NCBI RefSeq assembly: GCF_014905135.1
Contig: NZ_CP041406.1
Coordinates: forward strand, 620,001 to 684,000
Direction of reading: 5' to 3'
Length of the DNA: 64,000 nt
Source: Sulfurimonas paralvinellae
GTDB lineage: Bacteria; Campylobacterota; Campylobacteria; Campylobacterales; Sulfurimonadaceae
Positions 35,342 through 43,170 of this stretch are shown here, piece by piece. The position numbers and the translations under genes are program-made. Position 1 is the stretch's first letter. Each line of letters begins with the position of its first letter. The notes below the pieces were generated by a model that had not been told where the DNA came from, ran no database searches, and saw only the letters and a program-made list of their open reading frames with translations.

Positions 35342-37146
35342 AAATTTTGTATGTTAACTTTGATATTCTTTTTATGTTTATCAGCGGTCTGTTACTTATA
35401 AACTATTTTTCTATAGAATGGTCTTATTTTCGTGTGATAGAGTTTTTGCATATATTTGGTTCCATTGTCATTACAGTTTTTTTTGTACTTCCCTTTTTGT
35501 ATAAACATATCTATGCGAGTATGATAAAAATGAAGCATGAGAGCAAGAGTGGTCTTCTCTTTGCTTTTGTCTTTTTTTTACTGCTTGTTAGTGGGGTATA
35601 CCTGTTTTTAATCGGTAATAGAGGAGGAGATGTTTATGGCATTATATCTTACAATGTCCATCTTTACGGTTCTTTTATTTTGATGTTTTTTCTAATTTTA
35701 CATCTTAGAAAATTCTTTTTTTCGAAAGTATTTACAACATTGGCTTGGGCTGTTGTTCTTTTTTTACCGAGCCATGCTTATTCAAGTTCAAAGAAATTGA
35801 CTAATATTGTTTTTGCTGACGGGGCGAGGAGTTATCATAATATTGATTGGACGAATTCAACTACATGTAAAGAGTGCCATCCAAAAATTTTTCAACAGTG
35901 GGCTGATTCAAATCACAGACATCTTGCTGATTCAAATCCATATTATATGGTACTGGAGAACTTAGCGGGAATGGATAGAGGTGAAAAATTTCGACAATGG
36001 TGTATGGGATGTCATAATCCGAGTGCTGTGAGTATGCATCAGGAAAAAACAACACACTTTATGAGAGACAATATTATGCCGGAATCGCTCTTTACAAAGG
36101 GGTCGCAAAATCTTATAAATGAATATAAAGCACATCCATACCGCTTGGAGCATGGTGTCTCCTGTATTGCATGTCATCGCATAGTGGATGCTAAACCTAT
36201 GGGGAACAGTTCCTATTCACTGAATCTTACAAAAAGAAAGAAATATTTATATGAAGACTCTCATAGTGATACAAAAGTCTGGATAAGCCACAAGCTTATC
36301 AATGCAAATCCGAAAACACATAAACAAGAGTATATGAAACCTTTGTATAAAAAAAGTAAGTATTGTGCATCGTGTCATAATGAATTCTTACCACATTCAG
36401 GGAAAAAGGTTGTTTCAACGTATGAACAATGGGAAAAATCACCTTATAATGATCCTAAAAAACCAAAAAAACATAAAGATTGTATAGATTGTCATATGAC
36501 ATATTTAGATAATGGAACATATACTCCGCTGCAAGGAACTTCAACACTTGGTGGTAAAAAGAAAAAAGATATAAAAGTACACTATTTTGCAGGAGGGAAC
36601 TATTTCCTTGCAGGTTTGAAAAATAAAGAGAATGAATCACAATCAATTCAGCTTTTAAAAACATCTGCAAAATTGGATGCAAAAATTGATACTAAAGGCA
36701 TATTGCAAATTGGCGTGAAAAATGTAGGTGCAGGGCACAAGCTGCCGACAGGAGCAGCAGATTTTCGAGAACTTTGGCTTGATGTTAGTGTTAGGGATAA
36801 AAATAAAAAAATCGTTTTTAGCAGCGGAAAATTGGACAAAAAAGGTGATATAGAAAAAGGTTCTATTGTTTTTAACAAGATGTTTGGCGATAAGGATGGG
36901 AATCCTGTAGGTCTGTATTTTTGGAGATATGAAAAGCTGATTAAAGACACAAGAATACCTGCAGGTAAGAGAGTTGTAGAAAAATTCACACTACCTGAAA
37001 ATGTAGAGTATCCATTGCATGTAGAGATAAAACTAAACTTTAGAATTTATCCGCAATGGGTTACCAATATAGTAAAATCAGCATATCCGCAATTGACGGA
37101 TCCTCCCGTTATTACAATACAAAAGCTGGAGAAGCAATTTGATTAA
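35338..37146 (+). CDS. Cytochrome-b-like membrane domain fused to pentaheme cytochrome c
   Basis: 602 residues. Residues 1-145 hold four or five TM helices with four His (38, 57, 108, 122) in two pairs, as in di-heme b561-type bundles. Then come five CxxCH motifs: CKECH (177), CMGCH (222), CIACH (276), CASCH (343) and CIDCH (382). The last ~200 residues are beta-rich, with the motif VGAGHKLPTGAADFRELWLDV found in some multiheme cytochromes. The layout suggests a quinol-oxidising or quinone-reducing electron conduit feeding the adjacent peroxidase. Substrate unknown. It overlaps both neighbours (4 and 8 nt). Confidence 0.88.
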   Translation: MKILYVNFDILFMFISGLLLINYFSIEWSYFRVIEFLHIFGSIVITVFFVLPFLYKHIYASMIKMKHESKSGLLFAFVFFLLLVSGVYLFLIGNRGGDVYGIISYNVHLYGSFILMFFLILHLRKFFFSKVFTTLAWAVVLFLPSHAYSSSKKLTNIVFADGARSYHNIDWTNSTTCKECHPKIFQQWADSNHRHLADSNPYYMVLENLAGMDRGEKFRQWCMGCHNPSAVSMHQEKTTHFMRDNIMPESLFTKGSQNLINEYKAHPYRLEHGVSCIACHRIVDAKPMGNSSYSLNLTKRKKYLYEDSHSDTKVWISHKLINANPKTHKQEYMKPLYKKSKYCASCHNEFLPHSGKKVVSTYEQWEKSPYNDPKKPKKHKDCIDCHMTYLDNGTYTPLQGTSTLGGKKKKDIKVHYFAGGNYFLAGLKNKENESQSIQLLKTSAKLDAKIDTKGILQIGVKNVGAGHKLPTGAADFRELWLDVSVRDKNKKIVFSSGKLDKKGDIEKGSIVFNKMFGDKDGNPVGLYFWRYEKLIKDTRIPAGKRVVEKFTLPENVEYPLHVEIKLNFRIYPQWVTNIVKSAYPQLTDPPVITIQKLEKQFD

Positions 37147-37519
37147 AGGCATAGTTGTTTTGATTCTTTTGGCTTTGTATGCTGATGCGTTTATAATAGA
37201 AAGTTCTTATGAAATGGCACACACAAAAGCGCTCAAAAAAGGAAAGTCTTTGGTTGTTTTTTTGACAAAAAAGAACTGCAATGGGTGCAATGAAGAACTT
37301 GCAAAAATTATTCATAGTAAAGATTTATCTTTGAGTATTGATGAATATGCAGTCTTTGTGATAGGACAGCAAGGGCAAAAAGGGAGTTATCCCATAGAAA
37401 TGCTCTACACTACACAATATCCGGCACTGTTTATTCTTGATGAAAATGAGTTGTTAAAATGCAATTTCTTTAGTACAAACATGGAATTTAAAGATATCAC
37501 CAAATGCATAAAACCATAA
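37139..37519 (+). CDS. Periplasmic thioredoxin-like protein (CNGC)
   Basis: 126 residues: signal peptide (GIVVLILLALYADA), then a thioredoxin-like domain with CNGC in place of CGPC and the cis-Pro strand TQYPALFIL. TTG start, overlapping the pentaheme gene by 8 nt. Its position next to two multiheme proteins suggests a role in heme-cysteine reduction or disulfide handling. Another Cys near the C terminus (KDITKCIKP). Confidence 0.85.
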   Translation: MIKGIVVLILLALYADAFIIESSYEMAHTKALKKGKSLVVFLTKKNCNGCNEELAKIIHSKDLSLSIDEYAVFVIGQQGQKGSYPIEMLYTTQYPALFILDENELLKCNFFSTNMEFKDITKCIKP

Positions 37520-37542
37520 GCATTATGTTTAGTGTAATGCTT
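37518..37542. terminator. 8-bp hairpin at convergent gene ends
   Basis: AAGCATTA (37518-37525) pairs with TAATGCTT (37535-37542) around a 9-base loop, spanning the end of the thioredoxin-like gene and the stop of the convergent TrpD2 gene. No T-tract, so weak support for termination. Confidence 0.35.
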
Positions 37543-38422
37543 CAAAAGCTTCTTCGATACTGTTATATTTCTGTGTTATAAAAAGATATACAGCAGCATT
37601 TAATTGTGCTAGTTTCAGGTATTCTTCCGAAGGATTGTTTAACTGGTCAAGTGAGTCTTGGAGTGTTATAGTTTCCCACGATTTTTTGTAATGGATATCG
37701 AAATATTCAGGGTCTATAATATGCTCCTCTATATCTTCACCGTTAACGATCCATAAGCGTCCTTTGCTGAAAAGTTCCGGTGTACCTTCATTGCCTTGAA
37801 TCAAGGCTAAATGTTTGTACCTGTCAGTATAAATTTCGGCATATTTTTTTACAAAAGGTTTATGAAAAACACCGGTTATGGCATATTCACTTTTAGCGAC
37901 TCCGGAGAGCTTTTCTATGGTGCTAAAGCTGCTTCGAAGTCCAAGTTTGTTCCGTACATCAGTAAGATTATGCAGTTTGTTAAAAAACTCTTTTCTGTCA
38001 AAGTAGTGAGTGTTTGGTGTGAGATTGATGTGCGTGATGATATCTTTGATAGTAATACCGTCTTTTGCCGGCTGTTTTTCATCACCGACAAGTACAAGAT
38101 TAAGATTATGTTTTTCGAGCGCTTTGGCAACAAGTGGAAAGATATAGGGATTTTTAGCTTTGCCGTCAAAAGGATAACCTAGTTCAATGGAGTTTTTCAC
38201 CTCTGATTTTGTAATATTCTTATCACAGGCGGCAAGTGCACCTTGAAACTCTTCTGTCGTCTCCGGTTTAAGTCTCCAGCCGAGTAAGAAGGCCGCTATC
38301 TGTTCTGTCGGGATACTTTGGTTTAAAATCTGTGTCATCATATCTTGTGCTTCTTCGAAACTAAGATCACGATTCCCTTTTGGACCGGTTCCAACGGCAT
38401 GTATATATTTGAAAAAATCCAT
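37529..38422 (-). CDS. TrpD2/YbiB-type glycosyltransferase-family-3 protein
   Basis: 297 residues, resembling anthranilate phosphoribosyltransferase in the N-terminal helical domain (SFEEAQDMMTQILNQSIPTEQIAAFLLGWRLKPET). The substrate region departs from TrpD: no GTGGD motif, instead ELGYPFDGKAKNPYIFPL. This fits the TrpD2 (YbiB) group, which in E. coli binds nucleic acid and lacks PRT activity. Single gene on minus, convergent with the thioredoxin-like gene. Confidence 0.8.
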   Translation of the reverse strand: MDFFKYIHAVGTGPKGNRDLSFEEAQDMMTQILNQSIPTEQIAAFLLGWRLKPETTEEFQGALAACDKNITKSEVKNSIELGYPFDGKAKNPYIFPLVAKALEKHNLNLVLVGDEKQPAKDGITIKDIITHINLTPNTHYFDRKEFFNKLHNLTDVRNKLGLRSSFSTIEKLSGVAKSEYAITGVFHKPFVKKYAEIYTDRYKHLALIQGNEGTPELFSKGRLWIVNGEDIEEHIIDPEYFDIHYKKSWETITLQDSLDQLNNPSEEYLKLAQLNAAVYLFITQKYNSIEEAFEALH

Positions 38423-38481
38423 AATTTAGCTACCTTTATTTATTAATAAATAAAGTGTAGCAAAATTACATAAATGAGAGT

Positions 38482-38817
38482 TTATAATCCCAGTTTATCT
38501 TCGATAGCATCTTCTAAATCACTGTCATGCGGTGTAAGATTTACATAGTTTTCTGCAAAATCAATCGTCACTGCCTTTGTGTTGCCATTATCTGTTTTTT
38601 CTGCGATGAGTTCATTTTCTTTAAACTCTGTCATTCTCCAGCCATCTTCTTCACCAGCCTCGACAATGCGTGCGTGAACTTCTTTTAAAGGCATAGCCTT
38701 AAAGTGTACGTAGTTTGCTGTTTTGACATCACCATCCCCTGTTGATGTTGTGCTGCATGCAGTAAAGAGAAGCGTAGTAAGTAAAAAAGAGAGTGTTAAG
38801 ATAAAGTTTTTTTTCAT
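38482..38817 (-). CDS. Small lipoprotein, unknown
   Basis: 111 residues with a clear lipoprotein signal (MKKNFILTLSFLLTTLLFTAC) and lipobox LFTAC. The mature part is ~90 residues, acidic at the C terminus, with a regular alpha/beta pattern and no motif recognised (RIVEAGEEDGWRMTEF). Divergent from the 64-residue membrane protein. Confidence 0.8.
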   Translation of the reverse strand: MKKNFILTLSFLLTTLLFTACSTTSTGDGDVKTANYVHFKAMPLKEVHARIVEAGEEDGWRMTEFKENELIAEKTDNGNTKAVTIDFAENYVNLTPHDSDLEDAIEDKLGL

Positions 38818-38913
38818 AATTATGTCCTGTTAAGTGTATTCTAATCCAGATAAGGAGTAGAATACTATGATATAATAATAATTATAAAAAAACTTTGAAC
38901 TGAATGGATTTTA

Positions 38914-39108
38914 ATGACTGCACATGACATAATGATGGTTTTGGTAATGACATTTCCGATGTTTCTTTTCTCTATTTATCCGGGGATAGTAGTGAGTAAT
39001 TTTTTAGAAAAGAAGTATGGCATTGAAGAGTCTAAAAAAAGAGCTGTGATGATAGGCGTTACTTTTCTTTTTGCATTGACCCTCTCTTTATTGCTTTATT
39101 ATGTTTAG
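38914..39108 (+). CDS. Two-TM small protein, unknown
   Basis: 64 residues, two hydrophobic helices (about 5-28 and 44-63) joined by a charged loop (EKKYGIEESKKRA). Upstream TATAAT-like boxes occur but none is decisive. The next gene starts 10 nt after its stop, so they are probably co-transcribed. Confidence 0.65.
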   Translation: MTAHDIMMVLVMTFPMFLFSIYPGIVVSNFLEKKYGIEESKKRAVMIGVTFLFALTLSLLLYYV

Positions 39109-39118
39109 GAGTGTTTCG

Positions 39119-39724
39119 ATGAAAATATTTTTTTTGATGCTTATTTTTGCAGTTTCTCTTTTTTCATCCACAAATGAAGCGCTGCAGGCATATAAAAACA
39201 AGCAGTACACAAAAGCCTTTTCGCTTTATATGCAAGAAGCAAAGAAGGGAGACACTTCTGCTCAAAATGCAGTGAGTTATCTCTACTTTAACGGTATAGG
39301 TGTGCAGCAAAGTAAAAAAGATGGAGTGCTATGGCTAAAAAAAGCTGCAAAAAGCGGTGATGACAGAGCCTGTTTGGATCTAGGCATGATGTATCTTACT
39401 GGTGTCAATATTGGAAAAGAGTATGCACAGGCATTGAAGTGGTTGGAATGTGCTTCAAAAAAAGGCAATGCAGAAGCATCCTATAATCTTGCGCTTATGT
39501 ATTATAATGGTGATGGTGTAAAGCAAGATATAAAAAAAGCGGCAGAACTGTTAGAAATGGCAGCAAAAGCAGGGCATAAAGGTGCTAAAAAAAATGTCGG
39601 GCGCATTTATATGCAGCTGCTTGATTTTAAAAAGGCAAAATACTGGCTCAGTGAAAATGTAAAAGAGGGGGATGTGGAAGCAGCCACTCTTTTAAAAGAG
39701 ATAGAAGCTTCTAAAAAAGATTAA
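39119..39724 (+). CDS. Sel1-repeat (SLR) periplasmic protein
   Basis: About 201 residues: a signal peptide (FFLMLIFAVSLFSSTNEA) followed by four Sel1-type TPR repeats of ~36 residues (AQNAVSYLYFNGIGVQQSKKDGVLWLKKAAKSGD..., ASYNLALMYYNGDGVKQDIKKAAELLEMAA). Such proteins are protein-protein scaffolds, common and Cys-poor or Cys-rich in Campylobacterota; here no disulfide spacing is seen. ATG 39119 behind AGGAG is preferred over ATG 39101, which lacks a site. Convergent with cobA. Confidence 0.85.
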   Translation: MKIFFLMLIFAVSLFSSTNEALQAYKNKQYTKAFSLYMQEAKKGDTSAQNAVSYLYFNGIGVQQSKKDGVLWLKKAAKSGDDRACLDLGMMYLTGVNIGKEYAQALKWLECASKKGNAEASYNLALMYYNGDGVKQDIKKAAELLEMAAKAGHKGAKKNVGRIYMQLLDFKKAKYWLSENVKEGDVEAATLLKEIEASKKD

Positions 39725-39726
39725 GT

Positions 39727-40458
39727 CTATTTGAACCAGTTGAGCTGCTCACGCAGCTCTACGACACGGCCTACAATGATTAAAGCAGGGGTAGGGATGC
39801 CTTTTGCTTCTTCAACTATATTTTCAAGTGTTGAGACAACGACTGTCTGATCTTCTGTCGTTCCACGTGAAATAACGGCACAAGGGTACTCTCTTGGTTT
39901 GCCGATTTCCATTAGTTTTGACGCTATTTTACCGAGATTGTGCAGTCCCATTAAAAAGACGATCGTATCGTCTGTTTTGAAGTTTTCCCATGGAATCTGT
40001 GAAACCTCTTTGTTTGGCGATTCATGTCCGGTTACAACGCGAAAACTGACAGCTACACCACGATGGGTAACAGGTATTCCTGCATAGGCAGGGACACTTA
40101 CAGCAGATGTAATACCTGGAATAATTTCAAATTTTACATCTCTTTCTTGAAGATAAGCTCCTTCTTCCCCGCCACGCCCAAAGACAAAAGGATCTCCGCC
40201 CTTAAGACGAACCACAACATCATGTTTGAGAGCATTTTGATAAATGACTTCATTTATCTCATCCTGTGGCAGTGTATGGCGGCCATCTTCTTTACCGACA
40301 TAGACAAACTCACAGCCGTTCTTTGCCATATCCAGAAGTTCAGGATTTGCTAAACGGTCATAAATGATGACATCAGCCTCCGTAATTACTCTGTGTGCTT
40401 TGACGGTAAGGAGTTCAGTGTCTCCAGGTCCAGCTCCTGTTAAGTATACTTTGCCCAT
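39727..40458 (-). CDS. cobA: Uroporphyrinogen-III C-methyltransferase
   Basis: Converts uroporphyrinogen III to precorrin-2 using two SAM, the branch toward siroheme and heme d1 (also called NirE in this setting). Seen: VYLTGAGPGDTELLTVKAH, IYDRLANPELL, VRLKGGDPFVFGRGGEE and ITSAVSVPAYAGIPVTHRGVA. 243 residues. The start overlaps the nirF stop by 1 nt, placing it at the end of the nirC-like/nirJ/nirF/cobA operon. Confidence 0.96.
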   Translation of the reverse strand: MGKVYLTGAGPGDTELLTVKAHRVITEADVIIYDRLANPELLDMAKNGCEFVYVGKEDGRHTLPQDEINEVIYQNALKHDVVVRLKGGDPFVFGRGGEEGAYLQERDVKFEIIPGITSAVSVPAYAGIPVTHRGVAVSFRVVTGHESPNKEVSQIPWENFKTDDTIVFLMGLHNLGKIASKLMEIGKPREYPCAVISRGTTEDQTVVVSTLENIVEEAKGIPTPALIIVGRVVELREQLNWFK

Positions 40459-41555
40459 TATTTGCCTTTTTGATAGATAAATATTCCGGATGGTTTTTTT
40501 ATAGTGAGTATCTCACGTTTTAACCACCAGCCTTTAGTATTTAAAACTGCTACTTTGTTGGAGTCATTGACAGATATATAAAGTTCAGGTTTTTCATTTG
40601 ACCAGCGAAGATGTAAAACCTTGCCGTCAAACTCAAATCTTTTGATGACTCTGAGTGTTTTTGTATCTATTATTTGAATAACAGGAAATTTCTTGCCGCT
40701 GAAAGTCACTGCCAAATATTTTTTATCTGGTGAAAGTGCTGTAAATACAGGAAGACCTTCTGTTTTAATAGCTTTTATGAATTTGAAATCCGGTGTAAAT
40801 ACAAATACTTTGTTATCGCCCACTGCAGGAATAAATACTTTGGAATCACTGATAGACCAAAATCCAAAGTGAGGTACTTTGAGTACCGGTTTTCTGTCAT
40901 CGAGTTGCAGTTGAATCTTTTCAAATTTCAGTGTGTCTAAGTCAACAACGCCAAACCATGGAGACTGAAAAAATCCATTGATGTATTTGTCACCTTTGAT
41001 CATAGCATCAAAAGGCATGACACCTACATTTTTAAACTCCTTGACAAGTTTAAAATGAGGTTTTCCTCTGCCTCTGTTTACATCTTCATAAATGGCGATG
41101 GCATCCTTGTCCATTTCAGAAAAGACAAGATAGTTTTTATAGATTTTTATTCCCACGTTGCGTGATCCTGTCTTGATCTTCTCTATCGGTTTTAGATCAC
41201 GTGAGAGAATATCGACACTTTTATCATCATAATTTGCAACGGCTACATAGTTTTTGTTAATGACAAAACCGATGGCACTTTTGCTTGTTTTATACTCATT
41301 CAGCTTTTTCTCACTGCGTGGATCAAATCGTACAATATAGCCGTCACGTGAGATGAGATAACCGTCATTATCATAGAATTTGATGACACCATGGTTCATA
41401 TTGTGCATATTTTGCATATGATGGCGTGGTAGACCATTTTCAATAACAGCTACAGAACTGCTTTCTCTCTCAACAACGAAATATTTTTCTTTTGCCTGTG
41501 AATGTGTGAAAAATGCTGCACTGACAAGTGCTCCTATTAGCAGTTTTTTTATCAT
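40458..41555 (-). CDS. nirF: Heme d1 biosynthesis protein NirF
   Basis: Periplasmic dehydrogenase for the last steps of heme d1 formation (dihydro-heme d1 oxidation). 365 residues with a signal peptide (LLIGALVSAAFFTHSQA). The remainder is an eight-bladed WD/NirS-like beta propeller with repeats such as KNYVAVANYDDKSVDIL and DKKYLAVTFSGKKFPVIQIID. A Met/His-rich patch near residue 45 (RHHMQNMHNMNHG) is unusual and could bind copper or heme. Starts 2 nt after nirJ. Confidence 0.93.
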   Translation of the reverse strand: MIKKLLIGALVSAAFFTHSQAKEKYFVVERESSSVAVIENGLPRHHMQNMHNMNHGVIKFYDNDGYLISRDGYIVRFDPRSEKKLNEYKTSKSAIGFVINKNYVAVANYDDKSVDILSRDLKPIEKIKTGSRNVGIKIYKNYLVFSEMDKDAIAIYEDVNRGRGKPHFKLVKEFKNVGVMPFDAMIKGDKYINGFFQSPWFGVVDLDTLKFEKIQLQLDDRKPVLKVPHFGFWSISDSKVFIPAVGDNKVFVFTPDFKFIKAIKTEGLPVFTALSPDKKYLAVTFSGKKFPVIQIIDTKTLRVIKRFEFDGKVLHLRWSNEKPELYISVNDSNKVAVLNTKGWWLKREILTIKKPSGIFIYQKGK

Positions 41556-41557
41556 AT

Positions 41558-42679
41558 TTAAATACTCTCTCTTTCTTCTTTAGTTAAGTAGCATGATGGA
41601 TCTTCTGCCCAAAGATCTCCGCTGATAGCATATGCACGTGCGCGAGAACCGCCATTACAGATATCTATCTGTTTACAGTCACTACATATTCCGGAAATCT
41701 GTTTTCTTGGGTGTATACGAAGCTCATCAAGCAATTCACCGCTTTGCCAGATATCCCCAAAGTTTTGATTGATGATATTACCGACAATAAGCGGAAAAAA
41801 CGGGTCAGGACGAACATCACCTTCTGAATTTATATTGAGCAGTTTTCGTCCTGCAGAATTACCACCCCATTTAATAAGCCTATCTCTCATTTTATCTTTT
41901 AAGTCCGGATATTTTTTGCCGAATTTCTCAAGTAAGAGTATAGCATCCATTTCCATATTTCCGGTAACAATCTCTATATCACGACCAGTTTCATAATATT
42001 GAAAAGCTTTGTCAAGTATGAACTCTACTGCTTTGCGGCGTTGCTCCTTTGTTAGATCCATCTTTAAATTATCAAGGCCTCTACCGGAATAGACAAGGTG
42101 AGAGACATAGATTTTTGGTATATTGTGTTTCTCTGCAAGATCAAAAATATACTCCAGTGAGTCGATTGTATCTTTTGTCATCGTAAAACGGATGCCGACT
42201 TTTGAACCGGTCTGGTTTGCCAATAAAACAGCTTTGAGTGTCTCTTTAAAAGCACCTTTTAATCCGCGAAAGTAATCATGAGTAGGTTCATCACCGTCAA
42301 TGCTAACTCCAACATAATTAAAAGTATCTGTAATCTTTTGAATATTACCTTTTGTAAAATAGAGACCATTGCTTGAAAGGTAGGTAATAATACCGTTTTC
42401 CCTACAAAATTCAGCTATCTCAAAAAGATCTTTTCGCGTGAGCGGTTCTCCTCCTGAGAAGATGATAAATTTAACACCATTTGCTTTCATCTCTAAAATC
42501 GTTTTTTTTATCTGCTCTGTAGTGAGCGTATCTACTTCATCAAGAGTCGATTTAGAGTAGCAATGAAGGCATGAAAGATTACAGCGGTTTGTAAAGTTCC
42601 ATATGGCGATGCTGCCGTCTAAAATTCTCTCTTTTTTATCCTCAACTACCGAAGCAATGAGATTGGACAATCGAAACAT
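41558..42679 (-). CDS. nirJ: Radical SAM heme d1 biosynthesis protein NirJ
   Basis: Radical-SAM enzyme acting on didecarboxysiroheme side chains. 373 residues: the 4Fe-4S motif CNLSCLHC (Cys33, 37, 40), IFSGGEPLTRKDLFEI, and a C-terminal SPASM-like cysteine region (CSDCKQIDICNGGSRARAYAISGD then PSC) binding further clusters. The stop of the cytochrome gene overlaps its start by 1 nt. Confidence 0.95.
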   Translation of the reverse strand: MFRLSNLIASVVEDKKERILDGSIAIWNFTNRCNLSCLHCYSKSTLDEVDTLTTEQIKKTILEMKANGVKFIIFSGGEPLTRKDLFEIAEFCRENGIITYLSSNGLYFTKGNIQKITDTFNYVGVSIDGDEPTHDYFRGLKGAFKETLKAVLLANQTGSKVGIRFTMTKDTIDSLEYIFDLAEKHNIPKIYVSHLVYSGRGLDNLKMDLTKEQRRKAVEFILDKAFQYYETGRDIEIVTGNMEMDAILLLEKFGKKYPDLKDKMRDRLIKWGGNSAGRKLLNINSEGDVRPDPFFPLIVGNIINQNFGDIWQSGELLDELRIHPRKQISGICSDCKQIDICNGGSRARAYAISGDLWAEDPSCYLTKEERESI

Positions 42680-42987
42680 TATTTTTTTCCTTTAAAAGAG
42701 AGTATATAGTCACTGATCAGATCGAGCTCTTGCGCATTTAAGTTTAGTTGCGTCATTACTGTTCTTTTGTAGCCAAAAGCTTTGTACATTGATTTTGGAG
42801 AAGCAATGTACGCTTCTACCTCGGCTTTTGTTCTTTTAGCTGCTATTTGATTAAATGGCGGTCCAAAAGCCATAGCTGTTTGGTGATGACAACCCCAACA
42901 GTATGTTTCAAAAACTTTTTTCCCTGTAAGTGTATCAGCTGTTAATGATGTTGTAATTAATAAGAGTAAAATTGTGAAAGTTTTCAT
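42679..42987 (-). CDS. Small monoheme cytochrome c (NirC-like)
   Basis: 102 residues: signal peptide (MKTFTILLLLITTSLTAD), heme motif CWGCH (30-34) and a distal Met near residue 79 (RTVMTQL). NirC/NirM-type cytochromes donate electrons to NirS or take part in heme d1 assembly; position before nirJ fits. The small distance to nirJ (1-nt overlap) puts it at the head of this sub-operon. Confidence 0.9.
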   Translation of the reverse strand: MKTFTILLLLITTSLTADTLTGKKVFETYCWGCHHQTAMAFGPPFNQIAAKRTKAEVEAYIASPKSMYKAFGYKRTVMTQLNLNAQELDLISDYILSFKGKK

Positions 42988-43041
42988 TTTGTTTCTTTTG
43001 TTGAATTAAATATTATTCTAGCAAAATTAAGCTTGAAAAAT

Positions 43042-43054
43042 GCCTTAAAAAGGC
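43042..43054 (-). terminator. Weak hairpin with T-run upstream of nirC-like gene
   Basis: On the minus strand GCCTT-TTT-AAGGC is followed by ATTTTT: a weak 5-bp stem with a T-run, 55 nt upstream of the nirC-like ATG. It may partly end the nor-nir transcript. Downstream (minus) TGCTAGAAT could be an extended -10 for the nirC-like gene. Confidence 0.4.
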
Positions 43055-43139
43055 TGTAAAATAGGAATTTTCTAAAGAGTGTGTATTAAGAATATTATTA
43101 AAAAAAATTATAGAAAAAGTTGCTGTTCTTAGTGAGAAG

Positions 43140-43162
43140 TTTCTCTCCGCAAGGGAGAGAAA
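43140..43162 (-). other. Strong hairpin 8 nt after nirS stop
   Basis: TTTCTCTCC (43140-43148), loop GCAAG, GGAGAGAAA (43154-43162): a 9-bp perfect stem just past the nirS stop. No T-tract follows in the nirS direction, so a terminator is doubtful; more likely an RNA 3'-end stabiliser that lets nirS mRNA outlive the rest. Confidence 0.55.
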
Positions 43163-43170
43163 AAAGATGC

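Noticed and set aside
43140-43162. Rho-independent terminator after nirS
   Set aside because: A strong stem but no T-run on the nirS strand; kept only as a possible stability hairpin.
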